Origin: Agaribacillus sp965228415 | GTDB taxonomy: Bacteria; Bacteroidota; Bacteroidia; Cytophagales; Cyclobacteriaceae | Direction of reading: 5' to 3' | Length of the DNA stretch: 64,000 nucleotides | Assembly (NCBI GenBank): GCA_965228415.1 | Contig: OZ245814.1 | Location: 7,564,001 to 7,628,000, forward strand | Shown: one piece after another, positions 1 to 9,454 of the stretch | How positions within the stretch are numbered: the stretch's first letter is position 1 | Layout of the letters: every line of letters begins with the position of its first letter | Program-made: the position numbers and the translations under genes | Notes under the pieces: generated by a model | The model's input: only the letters and a program-made list of their open reading frames with translations | What the model was told of the DNA's origin: nothing | Database searches by the model: none

Positions 1-115
1 TTGATGTTTTGATTACATTTGCCCACATGATCAAAGTCGACGTTAGCGAAAGATGCTGATCATGGCAGCCGCTTGTGCTGTTCTAATTTTTAACATAAAC
101 CGAGGATAAATAGAA

Positions 116-2383
116 ATGAAATGCAAGACTTCCATTGTGTTAAGTGCCCTGGCGCTTAGCATCATAGTTTTTAGTTTTTCCGGCTATTGCCAGGTTTCAG
201 ACCCATCTCTCCTTACATTGGAAAGAATTTTTAGCGGCAATGAATTTTCGTCAGAGCGCTTTGGACCCGCCAAATGGATTGATAACGGGGACGGTTATAC
301 GACATTGGAAGAATCCCCGTCCCATCCGGGTTTCCGCGATATCGTCAGGTATGAATCTGGCAGCGATAAGCGGGAGATCTTAATTTCAGCAGCAGCGCTT
401 ATTCCACAGGGACAGGCCCAACCCTTACAGATCAGTAATTACAGCTGGTCTCCCGATAAAAGCCGTCTTTTGATTTACACAAACACGGCCCGCGTGTGGC
501 GACAAAACACCAGGGGTGATTATTGGGTTCTGCATCTTGCAGACAAGTCCTTAACCAAGTTAGGGGGCAAAGAAGCCAGGCCTTCCACCCTTATGTTTGC
601 TAAGTTTTCACCCGACAATCAATACGTAGCCTATGTAAGAGAACACAATATCTATGTAGAAGAGCTAAACACCGGCAAGATCACCCAACTGACTTTTGAT
701 GGATCTACCGATATCATCAACGGTACTTTTGACTGGGTATATGAGGAAGAGTTTGGTATTCGCGATGGCTTTCGATGGAGCCCTGACAGCAAGTCCATTG
801 CTTTCTGGCAGTTGGATGCCAGCGGGATTAGGGATTTTTACATGATTAACAATACTGATTCTATTTACTCTTTTTTGATTCCGGTTCAATATCCTAAAGT
901 AGGTATGGATAATTCGGCCTGTAAGGTTGGTGTGGTTGGTATCGGTGCGGGACCTATTACCTGGATGAAGGTACCCGGAGATTCCAGAGATAATTACATA
1001 GCGAGAATGGATTGGGCTGATAATGCCTCGGAATTAATTATTCAACGATTAAACCGAAAGCAAAACCAGAATCAGGTCATGTTGTGTAACAGTAAAAGCG
1101 GGGACGTTACCACAATTTATACAGATAAGAATGATGCCTGGGTGGATGTGGTCAATGATTTGTACTGGTTAAGTAATGGCAGGAAGTTTACCTGGGTCAG
1201 CGAAAAGGACGGTTGGAGACATGTTTATACCATTTCCAGGGATGGTAAAGAGGTAAAGTCGATAACCCCCTGGGAAATGGACATTATCAGCATACAAAGT
1301 ATCCATGAAGCAAGCGGATGGCTGTATTTTATCGCCTCTCCGGAAAATGGTACGCAACGTTATTTATACCGCAGCAGGTTGAATGGCAAAGGCCAGCCGG
1401 TACGACTTTCTCCCGCTGATATGCCGGGAACACATAGCTACCAGCTATCACCGGATACCAAATGGGCCTTTCATACTTATTCCAATGCCAATACACCGCC
1501 AAAAATATCTCTGGTGAGCTTGCCTAAACATAAACATATCAGTACGAAAGCAGGCAATGCTTCGCTTATAGAAAAGGTGAGCAAGCTGAAAAGGCGCGAT
1601 GTGGAGTTTTTCGAAGTAACCGTCGAGGACGGTGTTAAGCTGGATGGTTTTATGTTAAAACCCTATAATTTTGACCCCTCCAAAAAATACCCTGTCCTGT
1701 TTTATGTATATGGCGAGCCGGCGGGGCAGACGGTTTTGGACCGGTGGGGGTGGAGCAACTATTTGTGGCACACCATGCTCACCCAGCAGGGGTATATTGT
1801 CATTAGCCTTGATAACAGGGGAACCCCCTCTCCGAAAGGAAGTGCCTGGAGAAAGGTGGTCTACGGCAGCCTCGGTGTACTTTCTTCCCGCGACCAGGCC
1901 AACGGATTAAAAGCCCTTATAAAGCAACACGATTTTGTAGATCCTGACCGTATAGGCATTTGGGGCTGGAGCGGTGGCGGGTCCATGACACTCAACATGT
2001 TATTTCGCTACCCCGATATGTATAAAACCGGTATGTCGGTGGCGCCGGTGAGTAATCAGCTGTTATATGATAACATCTACCAGGAGCGATATATGGGGCT
2101 GCCCTGGGAAAACAAGAAAGGCTATAAGGACGGATCTCCCCTGACATATGCTAAAAACCTGAAGGGAAATCTTTTGCTGGTCCACGGCACCGGAGATGAC
2201 AATGTGCACTATCAGAACACGGAGGTATTGATCAATGAACTGGTGAAACACAACAAAATCTTTTCATTGATGTCTTATCCGAATCGTTCACATGGAATCT
2301 ATGAACGGCCAAATACTTCCAGACATTTAAGGGAAATATTAACCCATTACCTGAAAAATAATTTGCCGGCAGGGCCAAAATAG
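116..2383 (+). CDS. Secreted prolyl dipeptidyl peptidase, S9B (DPP IV) family
   Basis: Exported serine peptidase predicted to release Xaa-Pro dipeptides in the periplasm or at the cell surface. Residues 1-26 form a signal peptide (hydrophobic stretch ending SGYCQ). A beta-propeller (DPPIV_N) covers about 40-480 and holds the diagnostic double-Glu segment DWVYEEE at 206-212. The alpha/beta-hydrolase domain carries Ser619 in GWSGGG, Asp694 in HGTGDDNVH and His726 in RSHG, a complete S9 triad. 755 aa is normal for the family. The next gene, 27 bp downstream on the same strand, is a proline aminopeptidase, so the two likely form a proline-peptide degradation unit. Start chosen at ATG 116 because it gives a complete signal peptide. 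Confidence 0.93.
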   Translation: MKCKTSIVLSALALSIIVFSFSGYCQVSDPSLLTLERIFSGNEFSSERFGPAKWIDNGDGYTTLEESPSHPGFRDIVRYESGSDKREILISAAALIPQGQAQPLQISNYSWSPDKSRLLIYTNTARVWRQNTRGDYWVLHLADKSLTKLGGKEARPSTLMFAKFSPDNQYVAYVREHNIYVEELNTGKITQLTFDGSTDIINGTFDWVYEEEFGIRDGFRWSPDSKSIAFWQLDASGIRDFYMINNTDSIYSFLIPVQYPKVGMDNSACKVGVVGIGAGPITWMKVPGDSRDNYIARMDWADNASELIIQRLNRKQNQNQVMLCNSKSGDVTTIYTDKNDAWVDVVNDLYWLSNGRKFTWVSEKDGWRHVYTISRDGKEVKSITPWEMDIISIQSIHEASGWLYFIASPENGTQRYLYRSRLNGKGQPVRLSPADMPGTHSYQLSPDTKWAFHTYSNANTPPKISLVSLPKHKHISTKAGNASLIEKVSKLKRRDVEFFEVTVEDGVKLDGFMLKPYNFDPSKKYPVLFYVYGEPAGQTVLDRWGWSNYLWHTMLTQQGYIVISLDNRGTPSPKGSAWRKVVYGSLGVLSSRDQANGLKALIKQHDFVDPDRIGIWGWSGGGSMTLNMLFRYPDMYKTGMSVAPVSNQLLYDNIYQERYMGLPWENKKGYKDGSPLTYAKNLKGNLLLVHGTGDDNVHYQNTEVLINELVKHNKIFSLMSYPNRSHGIYERPNTSRHLREILTHYLKNNLPAGPK

Positions 2384-2410
2384 TTTGTTCACCCATTAAT
2401 AAGAATAGCC

Positions 2411-3808
2411 ATGTTTGATGCTTCAGTATATACCGAAAGAAGAGACACCTTAAAAAAAGATGTAGGCAGCGGGTTGATCCTTTTTCTTGGAAATGAAGAA
2501 AGTAGTATAAATTTTAAAGACAATTGGTATCATTTCAGGCAGGACAGCAGTTTTCTGTACTTTTTTGGGTTAAGCCTGCCAGGGCTAGCCGCCGTTGTCG
2601 ATATTGATAATGACCGCACCACGGTTTTTGGCAATGATTTATCCATAGATGACATTGTATGGACAGGCCCTCAACCCACCATTGCGGAACTGGCAAGTCG
2701 TTCAGGAGTGCAACATACCGATTCCCTCAAAGCCCTGGCGTCGGTATTACACAAAGCATTACAAGATGGCAACACGATACATTACTTGCCACCTTACCGG
2801 CCCGAAAACAGCCTGAAATTGCAGCATTGGCTGGGTTTTGGCCAGGAGCAAATACAGCGTGGTCATTCGGTGGAACTCGTAAAAGCCATCGTTGCCCAGC
2901 GATCTTACAAATCGGCATTAGAAATTGAAGAAATCAATAAAGCCGTCGATATAACCGCCGACATGCATCTGACAGCGATGAAGGTCGCTGGCGAAGGTAA
3001 GAAGGAGATGGAAATCGTTGGGGCTGTTCAGGAAGTAGCTGTAGGTGCCGGGGGGCAACTGTCTTTTCCAGTAATTTTGACCAGAAACGGGCAGATATTG
3101 CATAATCATTATCACGGCAACACCTTGAGGAGCGGTGACATGGTACTGGTAGATTGCGGAGCCGAGGTGACCACCGGCTATGCAGGAGATATGACCAGAA
3201 CGTTTCCGGTAGACAGCCGCTTTACCGAAAGACAAAGAACCCTTTATGAATTAGTAATCAAAGCCCACACGACTGCGGTCGATGCGTTACGACCGGGTGT
3301 TCCTTTCAAAGAAGTGCATTTGATGGCCTGCAAAACACTCGTGGATGGTCTGAAGGAGATTGATCTGATGAAAGGAGATGCACAGGAAGCGGTGAATGCG
3401 GGCGCCCATACCATGTTTTTTCAATGTGGCCTGGGCCATATGATGGGTTTGGATGTGCATGATATGGAAGATTTGGGGGAGCAATATGTCGGTTATACAG
3501 AGACCGCGGTAAAAAGTACAGAATTTGGGTTAAAATCCCTTCGGCTGGGTAAAGCCTTAGAGCCCGGTTTTGTAATTACCGTCGAACCCGGCATATACAT
3601 TATCCCGGAACTGATCGATCTTTGGAAGGCAACAAACAAAAATGCCGAATTTATCAATTACCAGGAATTGGAAAATTACCGTGATTTTGGTGGTATCAGG
3701 GTAGAGGAGGACTTTGTGATCACTGAAAGCGGGGCGCAATTACTGGGTAAGCCTGTGGCTAAAACGGCGGCTGATGTTGAAAGGATAAGAACTGAAGCGA
3801 CAACATAG
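2411..3808 (+). CDS. pepP: Xaa-Pro aminopeptidase (M24B, aminopeptidase P)
   Basis: Cytoplasmic metallopeptidase that removes an N-terminal residue preceding proline. An N-terminal AMP_N domain (about 1-135) precedes a pita-bread M24 domain. The five metal ligands are visible: Asp248 and Asp260 (VDCGAE...YAGDMTRTF), His343 (GLGHMMG), Glu392 (VEPGIY) and Glu432 (RVEED). 465 aa is the usual length. No signal peptide is present, unlike the upstream DPP IV, so the pair would act sequentially: dipeptides outside, residual Xaa-Pro inside. The ATG at 2411 is the first in frame and lies 27 bp after the preceding stop. Confidence 0.93.
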   Translation: MFDASVYTERRDTLKKDVGSGLILFLGNEESSINFKDNWYHFRQDSSFLYFFGLSLPGLAAVVDIDNDRTTVFGNDLSIDDIVWTGPQPTIAELASRSGVQHTDSLKALASVLHKALQDGNTIHYLPPYRPENSLKLQHWLGFGQEQIQRGHSVELVKAIVAQRSYKSALEIEEINKAVDITADMHLTAMKVAGEGKKEMEIVGAVQEVAVGAGGQLSFPVILTRNGQILHNHYHGNTLRSGDMVLVDCGAEVTTGYAGDMTRTFPVDSRFTERQRTLYELVIKAHTTAVDALRPGVPFKEVHLMACKTLVDGLKEIDLMKGDAQEAVNAGAHTMFFQCGLGHMMGLDVHDMEDLGEQYVGYTETAVKSTEFGLKSLRLGKALEPGFVITVEPGIYIIPELIDLWKATNKNAEFINYQELENYRDFGGIRVEEDFVITESGAQLLGKPVAKTAADVERIRTEATT

Positions 3809-3979
3809 TTTATACCTCGGGTTGGAGGGATTTATACGTAGCAGAAGGCAAATTATAGCTGTAAAAAGTGGTTTTTTACCATGGAAATTCCCGGTTGAAA
3901 TTAATTCAGAATTTTTTTAGTAGAAATTACTTTTATTTTAAGAATTGCGTTGTTAATTTGATAGGGAAGATTAATTGTT

Positions 3980-4624
3980 TTGCCAAACACTAACCCAAAT
4001 AAAACCCTGCCAATTCAAAATCATCCTCAACCGGCAAATCGCGTTGAGGAAAAAGGTGGCTTTGATGCTAAAAGTGACCTTGAAATATGGCAGGATTTTA
4101 AGCGGGGTAACGAGTCCGCTTTTACTTACATTTACCAGCAGTATTTCAAAAAGCTTTACCGGTATAGTTCTCAGTTTATCCAGGACACGGAGTTGATTAA
4201 AGATTGTATCCAGGATTTGTTCATAGCACTGAGAAAAAACCGGAAAAACCTCTCGGACACGACTTCTATCAAGCTCTATCTATTTAAGTCCATTAAAAGG
4301 AAAGTCATTGCCACCAGCAATAGACTGTTGACCAATTCCAGTAACTACTACAAATATGTAGGCTATGATTTCAAAGTGGTATTGTCTACAGAGCATTTGA
4401 TGATAAACCGGCAATTGGAGGAGGAAAAACGAATACAGCTAAACCAGGCCCTGAAAAAAATATCCAAGAGACAGCGTGAAGCTATTTATTACTATTTCTA
4501 TGAAAATATGAGTTATCCACAGGTCATGGAAATGATGGAATTAAAAAGCGTCAAGTCAGCCAGAAATTTGGTCTATAAGGCTTTGAAAGTCCTTAAACTC
4601 GAAGTTGATTTACCCCGGCCGTGA
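3980..4624 (+). CDS. Orphan ECF RNA polymerase sigma factor
   Basis: Sigma-70 family, ECF type. Region 2 lies at about 35-105 (FKRGNESAFTYIYQQYFKKLYRYSSQF, then DTELIKDCIQDLFIALR) and region 4 at about 150-205 (LNQALKKISKRQREAIYYYFYENMSYPQVMEMM). No ATG exists in this frame ahead of region 2; TTG 3980 is the best upstream start, which leaves a polar 30-residue N-terminal extension. No FecR, SusC or receptor follows; the downstream 2.9 kb is repeat DNA. It is therefore an orphan whose anti-sigma or target cannot be read here. It lacks the hydrophobic C-terminal tail found on the sigma factors at 11424 and 47123. Confidence 0.85.
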   Translation: MPNTNPNKTLPIQNHPQPANRVEEKGGFDAKSDLEIWQDFKRGNESAFTYIYQQYFKKLYRYSSQFIQDTELIKDCIQDLFIALRKNRKNLSDTTSIKLYLFKSIKRKVIATSNRLLTNSSNYYKYVGYDFKVVLSTEHLMINRQLEEEKRIQLNQALKKISKRQREAIYYYFYENMSYPQVMEMMELKSVKSARNLVYKALKVLKLEVDLPRP

Positions 4625-4710
4625 GTTATGGTTAATGATGGGAGTGGGGTTTGAAAAGGCTGATGGATAAGGTTTTAAATAGTTTTTTACAGCATGCTTG
4701 TCTACTTCCT

Positions 4711-4915
4711 CCGTCATTGCGATGGGCGAGTTTGCGAGCGAAGAAGCAATCCCCTGGCTTGCACCGCCTGTCTCAACTCGAACTACTGCCCTTTGCCAAT
4801 TACCTGCCTTGACACCGGAAGGAATGTGGTGCGTAGGCCTGATTTAGCGGCTTTTGGCTAAGGGATCACTTCACAACCTACCCGCATGGCCAGCGCATTG
4901 TTCGTGATGACGTAG
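4711..4915 (+). repeat. REP-like interspersed repeat, copy R1 (unoccupied)
   Basis: About 200-bp repeat starting GTCATTGCGATGGGCGAG and ending GTTCGTGATGACGTAG, with the two ends imperfectly complementary. Six copies are visible (4711, 5363, 13313, 14763, 27000, 28450 regions). The edge reading CGTCATCACGAACA on the complementary strand is the site at which IS110 has inserted in other copies. No coding sense was recognised in it. Confidence 0.75.
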
Positions 4916-4985
4916 TGTTAGAAGTTGAGGGTTTGTGTTCTAATAACTAATATTTGTTTGTTCCTAACTGTCCGAAACCGCTATT

Positions 4986-5284
4986 TTACCAACTTTCAAT
5001 AGTTGAAAACAGATCCTTCCACTCTGGGTTGAATTGTAGTATTAGATGCTCCTTCTTTTTTCTGGAGCCGCCTTTTAACTGTTTTTTCTTGCAATTGCTT
5101 CCTCTATTTCATGAAAGGTTTCAAAATAAACCAACTTATTGAGATTGTATCTGGCTGTAAAACTTTTTGGATAAATCTTCTCCCTATGTTCTACGATCCT
5201 GCTCAATAGATTGGACGTAACACCGATATAAAGTGTGGTATTACTTTTATTTGTAAGGATATACACCGCGCCTCCTTTTTCCAT
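4986..5284 (-). pseudogene. Frameshifted GIY-YIG endonuclease (UPF0213/YhbQ-like)
   Basis: The first 69 codons read as a GIY-YIG domain: VYILTNKSNTTLYIGVTSNL, then RIVEHREK, ending early after EEAIARKNS. Shifting by one base at the A-run near 5097-5102 recovers the missing C-terminus (KQLKGGSRKKK, then FNPEWKDL) and a stop at 4986, giving the standard length of about 100 aa. So the gene is a full-length GIY-YIG reading frame broken by a one-base indel in a homopolymer. Either it is a pseudogene or the assembly has an error there. It lies between repeats R1 and R2; small GIY-YIG genes are often solitary and mobile. Confidence 0.8.
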
Positions 5285-5362
5285 AGTATGATAGTTTAAA
5301 AAATACAGTAGCCAAGTTACTTATTGACCTCTAATTAATCAACACCACCCATATCCCCATAT

Positions 5363-5540
5363 CATCGTGAATACTGCCCTGGTCTTGCCTGTGAGCTATG
5401 AAGCGATCCCTTAGCGCAAGACTACAGACTCTGTTAACCAACCATGCCCTTTGGTGCGTCTAAGCAGAGAGCAGAAGTACCAGCCAGAGGATTGCTTCGG
5501 AACCCTAGCTTCAGGCCTTCCCATTCCTCGCAATGACGTT
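5363..5540 (-). repeat. REP-like interspersed repeat, copy R2 (unoccupied)
   Basis: Reverse-orientation copy of the repeat at 4711. Its edge reads ATCATCGTGAATACTGCCCTGG-like sequence on the + strand and its far end CTCGCAATGACGTTGGG. It differs from other copies at several positions, and no IS is inserted. Confidence 0.65.
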
Positions 5541-7226
5541 GGGTAAGTAGAAGATTTGGTAATTATTATACCGGGGATCTTAGGTCAGGCCTACCTGGAG
5601 GCAAGCCCCACCGATATCAAAATACTTTGACATCGATGGTACGCGGCTTGGACTCAATGCGACAAACCGATCGTTTGCCGTCTTGCGCCTATGACTTTTA
5701 TCTTTTCCCCACCTTCGCCAAGGCTACGGCGGGCAATGCCCGCTGTAGCTAAGTCCACCGCTGAAAGCCTTGGCCTTCAACCTAGCGAAGGTGGACTATA
5801 CCTTTGTACTTAATACAATTCCTTGTTTAAGACTGTTACCAGGGCTATGGTGTACCATGTTCAACCGTTACAGCATTGAATGCTTTTCCTTTCGCTTCAA
5901 CAGCATACCTGCCTGGATATATTCAAAGAAAGGGGGAGGGCGTTCCCTGGTCCCTACCTACGCCTGATGCCTACACCATAGCCACCTGAGAAGACTGCGG
6001 TGTAAAGCCAGCGCGGCTGGGTTAGTTTTTAGTTTGTAAACGCCTCCCGCTTTCTGAGCTTATCTTACCCGCCATAGCCTTGGCGAAGGCGGGTGTTTTC
6101 CGCTTTCGCTGAAGCTACAGCGGACAAGGTTTACTGGTTGTTTGTAAGACCTGGCCACTTATTCCAGCGTTGAGCATGGCTTTCCTTCTTCATAAGTCCC
6201 AGGTACCCCGATCACTGGGTACCTGGGGTCCAGAGTTTATAGTTACGATGCCAGCGGCTACGCCATGTCCTATACCGGAAACCTACATCGCTATGTATGG
6301 CGTCCGATAACATCAGTTAGTTTATGTTGTTGTTATTAATGCCCGCCTTCGCCAAGGCTATGGCGGACGGGGTTTTTCTTTTTCACCCTTTATGGGTGTG
6401 TTTTTTCTCCAACGTTTACCGGGCCATCGCCGAGGCAAGCTCCGCCAAAATCAATGTAAATTGTTTTTGGCTGCGCTCGGCCGGAGCGCTTTTAAATCTC
6501 CCGGAGGGAGATTTTCCACCCAGCCCGCGACGCCCGGATGAGTTGGGCGTGGGGCTTTTTAGGGATGGGGAGAATAGTTTTATGCCTCGTCCGCCATAGC
6601 CAAGTCCTCCGCTAAAAGCTTCGGCCTTCTATGTTGGCGAAGGCGGACAACGTTTTATTGGTTTTTAGTTTTAATATTTCATTTCCGGTCTCATCCGCCG
6701 TAGCTAAGTCCTCGGCTGAAAGCCTTGGTCTTCAAAGTCAGCTATGGCGGGTTTGGCTGGTGTCGCCAACATCCACGGGTATGGATGCTGGCGGTCCTGG
6801 CCCAAATTAATGCAATTATCCTGGTTCGTGTATTCTACCACCTGCGCACGCCGCGGCAAGGGCGTTGGCGTGGACACTAGGTGGATTAGAATGAGTCCTA
6901 TCCTGGCCGTATGCCAGGTAAGGTAAGTTTAGCTGGGTTGATATCGTCTCGCCCCCTTCCCCAAGCTTACACTTGCGCCGAAGTTGTAGCGTAAGAGCAT
7001 GGCGGGCGAGGCCGGTTGTTTGTGTTTTATGGGTTGATATTAGATTCATAGCTGTTTTTTTATCCGCCGTAGCCTTGGCGAAGGCGGACGCGGTCAATTA
7101 ATTTCGTTTTCTTTAATGCTTCATTTCGTTTCCCCGGCGCCAAGTCTCACAAAAATCAAGGCGGGTCAATTTTCGTGATGCTTGGCTTGGGATCTCTGCA
7201 ATAGATGAAACTGTTTTAATTACAAT
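5541..7226. repeat. Gene-free repeat field with GCC-rich palindromes
   Basis: No credible gene. The stretch holds at least six copies of an imperfect palindrome built on CCGCCTTCGCCAAGGCTACGG: about 5706-5795, 6068-6125, 6341-6370, 6590-6652, 6690-6752 and 7062-7090. Two forms occur: a short hairpin of about 28 bp, and a long form with an inserted segment (AAGTCCTCCGCTGAAAGCC-like) between the arms. Two further copies lie at 26410 and 26489. Frames through them yield low-complexity AFAKATADK-like peptides, which are an artefact of the repeat. Confidence 0.6.
6422..6478 (+). repeat. 57-bp dispersed inverted repeat, copy 1
   Basis: Begins GGCCATCGCCGAGGC and ends GGCTGCGCTC. The reverse complement occurs at 9672-9728 with only a few substitutions. 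A looser third relative is at about 9885-9975. The flanking sequence (AATCTCCCGGAGGGAGATTTTCC) is a short perfect hairpin also echoed near 9948. Confidence 0.6.
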
Positions 7227-7376
7227 ATGAATTTAAGCCAGTATTTTGGCTTTGTCAAGGAAGTGCCAACAGGTTCCGTAGGCATTACAACATATTTCGT
7301 AGGATTAACCAATTACCGGTGTGTTTTCGAGATGTTATTGGTTGTTGTAAATAGTTGGTATTTTATAAATGTTTGA
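7227..7376 (+). CDS. Possible 49-aa micro-protein (repeated GSVGIT motif)
   Basis: A short frame from ATG 7227 encodes the motif FVK..PTGSVGITTYFVGLTN followed by a hydrophobic tail (MLLVVV). A second frame at 26735 has the same motif (FVKRAPSGSVGITSYFVGLTN). The DNA between the two copies differs partly at synonymous positions (GGATTA versus GGGCTA), which hints at coding constraint, but the sample is two and a non-coding dispersed repeat is equally possible. No function can be assigned. Confidence 0.25.
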   Translation: MNLSQYFGFVKEVPTGSVGITTYFVGLTNYRCVFEMLLVVVNSWYFINV

Positions 7377-7580
7377 TTGTCAGTTGGTTGATTTATTTTG
7401 TTGATATTGTGTATGTAAGTGGCTAGAGGAGTTTGAGTGTGAGGTGTGAGGTAGTTTGTCCTGTTGCCTTTCTTCACACTGTTGCTGTTGCTCAAACTGT
7501 TGCTGTCCTCACTGGGACTTTTGGCAATGGGAGAGATATTATAAACAACCAACGAGCCAACCTTAAAGCTGACCGTAAGC

Positions 7581-7967
7581 ATGGATTTCAAGGAAGAAAT
7601 TAGGATACTACTCCGCAAATTCGTTGATCAAGAGATGAGCCAGGAAGAATCTGACCAGTTTAAATATTATTTAAAGCAATGTGCGACCGATGCTGAAATG
7701 TTGCGGGTGTTATCGGAGGCATTGAACGACATTATCCTTCCCGGTGATTTTTCACCACAGAATTTTAGTAAAAGTGATTGGATCGGTTTGCGCAAAAGGC
7801 AAGAGATGTTGGAGGCATTGATTAGTATTAACAGGGAGAAGCGACAAGCGTTAGCACAGGCTTTGTTTAAATTTACCGACAGTCCACGGGATCAGGCTGC
7901 TGGAACTGACAGAAAAAAGTGGCAGTGCTGGCGTTGGATACGGAGTTTTTTTGAAAATACTAAATGA
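7581..7967 (+). CDS. Mini-FecR: anti-sigma N-terminal domain without FecR domain
   Basis: 128 aa. Its first 60 residues match the cytoplasmic sigma-binding helical part of the FecR proteins in this window (LRKFVDQEMSQEESDQFKYYLKQ; compare FQKYIDQTINEEELIQFYSFLER at 15097). The protein stops with WRWIRSFFENTK, exactly where the transmembrane helix of a full FecR would begin. No FecR, DUF4974 or membrane segment follows. Upstream 35 bp (7514-7548) resemble those of the paralogue at 48039 (47948-47982). It faces the 3' end of the TPR receptor gene. A soluble anti-sigma or antagonist role is inference. Confidence 0.6.
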   Translation: MDFKEEIRILLRKFVDQEMSQEESDQFKYYLKQCATDAEMLRVLSEALNDIILPGDFSPQNFSKSDWIGLRKRQEMLEALISINREKRQALAQALFKFTDSPRDQAAGTDRKKWQCWRWIRSFFENTK

Positions 7968-8023
7968 GTTCTTCAATAACTTTTCCATCTCTAACCACCG
8001 TGGCCAGAGAGCCAGTTAGAGTC

Positions 8024-9454
8024 CTATCCGTCCGTCTGACCCGGAAAATCGGCGTCTCCTAATCCAAAATCCCTTTTGAGCTTGCTTTTGATCTCTTCGT
8101 ATTCAGCTTTGACAATAAGCATTTGTAAGATCCGCTGATCATAGTTTTTCATTTGTTCGTTGACAAATTCCTTTTTGTCCTTTTCGGCCCTGGTTTTGTG
8201 TTTTTTCTGGATCCGGGCGTAGATAAAGCCGAACAGGGCTATACAAAGTAGAAAAATAGAAGCAGTACTCCACTGGTATTTTTGGTGTCGCTGGCTGACC
8301 AGGGAAGCCGCTAATTGCCGGCTTTCCATCTCATGGGTGTAAAGGTCTTTTCCGGCTTTGATACTAAATTTATCCAGGTCTCCCTTTAGCTTCTTTAAGG
8401 CTAAAAATTGCTGCCGCTGATGTTGCATACCCAGCTGTAACAAGGTGCTGGGTAAGGAGATGTTCTTTTTTTGTTCCTCTGCAATCGTTGTGAGCAACTT
8501 TAATGCATCATTGATCTGCTGGCTCAGGTTTGCAGGACCAACTGCCTTAAGCCCTTGCTCAAGCCTTGCAACGGCCTCGATGTGCTGGCCGCGCCGATAG
8601 TCCATTTCTGCCAGTGACACCATAGTTGACAACGAAAACTCCGGGTCGTTTAGCTTTGCCTTCATGTCAAGTGCCTTTTGTAAGTAGATCGCAGCCGAAT
8701 CATATTGGCCCTCCAGTAAAAAGCTTTCCCCGATATTGTTCATAGCAATGGCCCTTTTCTTTGCCCATTTATCCGAATCATCCAGTGGCAGAAGCGAATG
8801 TCTGTAATAATAGCGTGCAGTATCATATTCACCCATATCTTTGGACGCCCACCCCAGCAGGTTATAAATCTCGGATTTTTGCTTCTTGTTTTGCTCTGAG
8901 CATGTTTTTAGTGCCTCTTTCAACAAACGGGTAGCTACATCAGGCTGCTGCTTGTACAGGTGACTCCAACTCATTTGATATAATGCCAGACTCACTTTGT
9001 CATCCAGGCTGGCCGCGGCGTAGTGATCTTTAGCCAGTACGTAGTATCTTAAGGCTTCATCGTATTCGTGTGCTCGAGCAAATAACTTGCCAATATTAAA
9101 ATAGGCTTTACCCAACCCGCCTTTGTCATTTAGCTGCCGGTAAAGTTGTTCCAACTCAAAGTAGTAGCGCGCACTTTTGGTGAGATCCTGTTTCTTGCCG
9201 TAGGCCCACGCCTGTTGCCTGATGGCCTCGGCGATAATTGAATCAACTTCTAACGTTTGTCCAATCTGGTATAACAACCCCGCAAGGTCGATGATTTCAT
9301 CATGATCCTTTGCCTGGAGCTTGTTGATAGCGTCTTGAATAGCCTCCGCCTGCTGGGACAGGGAAAGGTGTGCCCATGGATGAGGAGTGGCCTTTAATGG
9401 CGTTGATAGACCAATCGCCAATGCCATGGCAATGATAAGGGATATTCGGCTCAT
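8024..9454 (-). CDS. TPR-TM-coiled-coil receptor-like protein (module X)
   Basis: 476 aa. Signal peptide at 1-22, then about eight tetratricopeptide repeats (about 30-330; clear units GKAYFNIGKLFARAHEYDEALRYY and AMNNIGESFLLEGQYDSAAIYL). A single transmembrane helix lies at about 398-415 (ASIFLLCIALFGFIYA), followed by a basic coiled coil of about 60 residues ending LMIVKAEYEEIKSKLKRDFG-like. The topology is that of Bacteroidota TPR sensors that normally end in a histidine kinase or LuxR HTH, but the output domain is absent. A paralogue with the same architecture lies at 44513. It is transcribed away from a mini-FecR/sigma pair, with a small lipoprotein gene just upstream, so a signalling role is inferred. 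Confidence 0.75.
   Translation of the reverse strand: MSRISLIIAMALAIGLSTPLKATPHPWAHLSLSQQAEAIQDAINKLQAKDHDEIIDLAGLLYQIGQTLEVDSIIAEAIRQQAWAYGKKQDLTKSARYYFELEQLYRQLNDKGGLGKAYFNIGKLFARAHEYDEALRYYVLAKDHYAAASLDDKVSLALYQMSWSHLYKQQPDVATRLLKEALKTCSEQNKKQKSEIYNLLGWASKDMGEYDTARYYYRHSLLPLDDSDKWAKKRAIAMNNIGESFLLEGQYDSAAIYLQKALDMKAKLNDPEFSLSTMVSLAEMDYRRGQHIEAVARLEQGLKAVGPANLSQQINDALKLLTTIAEEQKKNISLPSTLLQLGMQHQRQQFLALKKLKGDLDKFSIKAGKDLYTHEMESRQLAASLVSQRHQKYQWSTASIFLLCIALFGFIYARIQKKHKTRAEKDKKEFVNEQMKNYDQRILQMLIVKAEYEEIKSKLKRDFGLGDADFPGQTDG

Noticed and set aside
5363..5540. REP repeats as a CRISPR-like array
   Set aside because: Units are about 200 bp, dispersed and in both orientations, with no regular spacers.
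6324..7097. Several 60-90 codon frames (for example AFAKATADK-containing peptides)
   Set aside because: They are translations of the GCC-rich palindromic repeat, with no start context or family resemblance.
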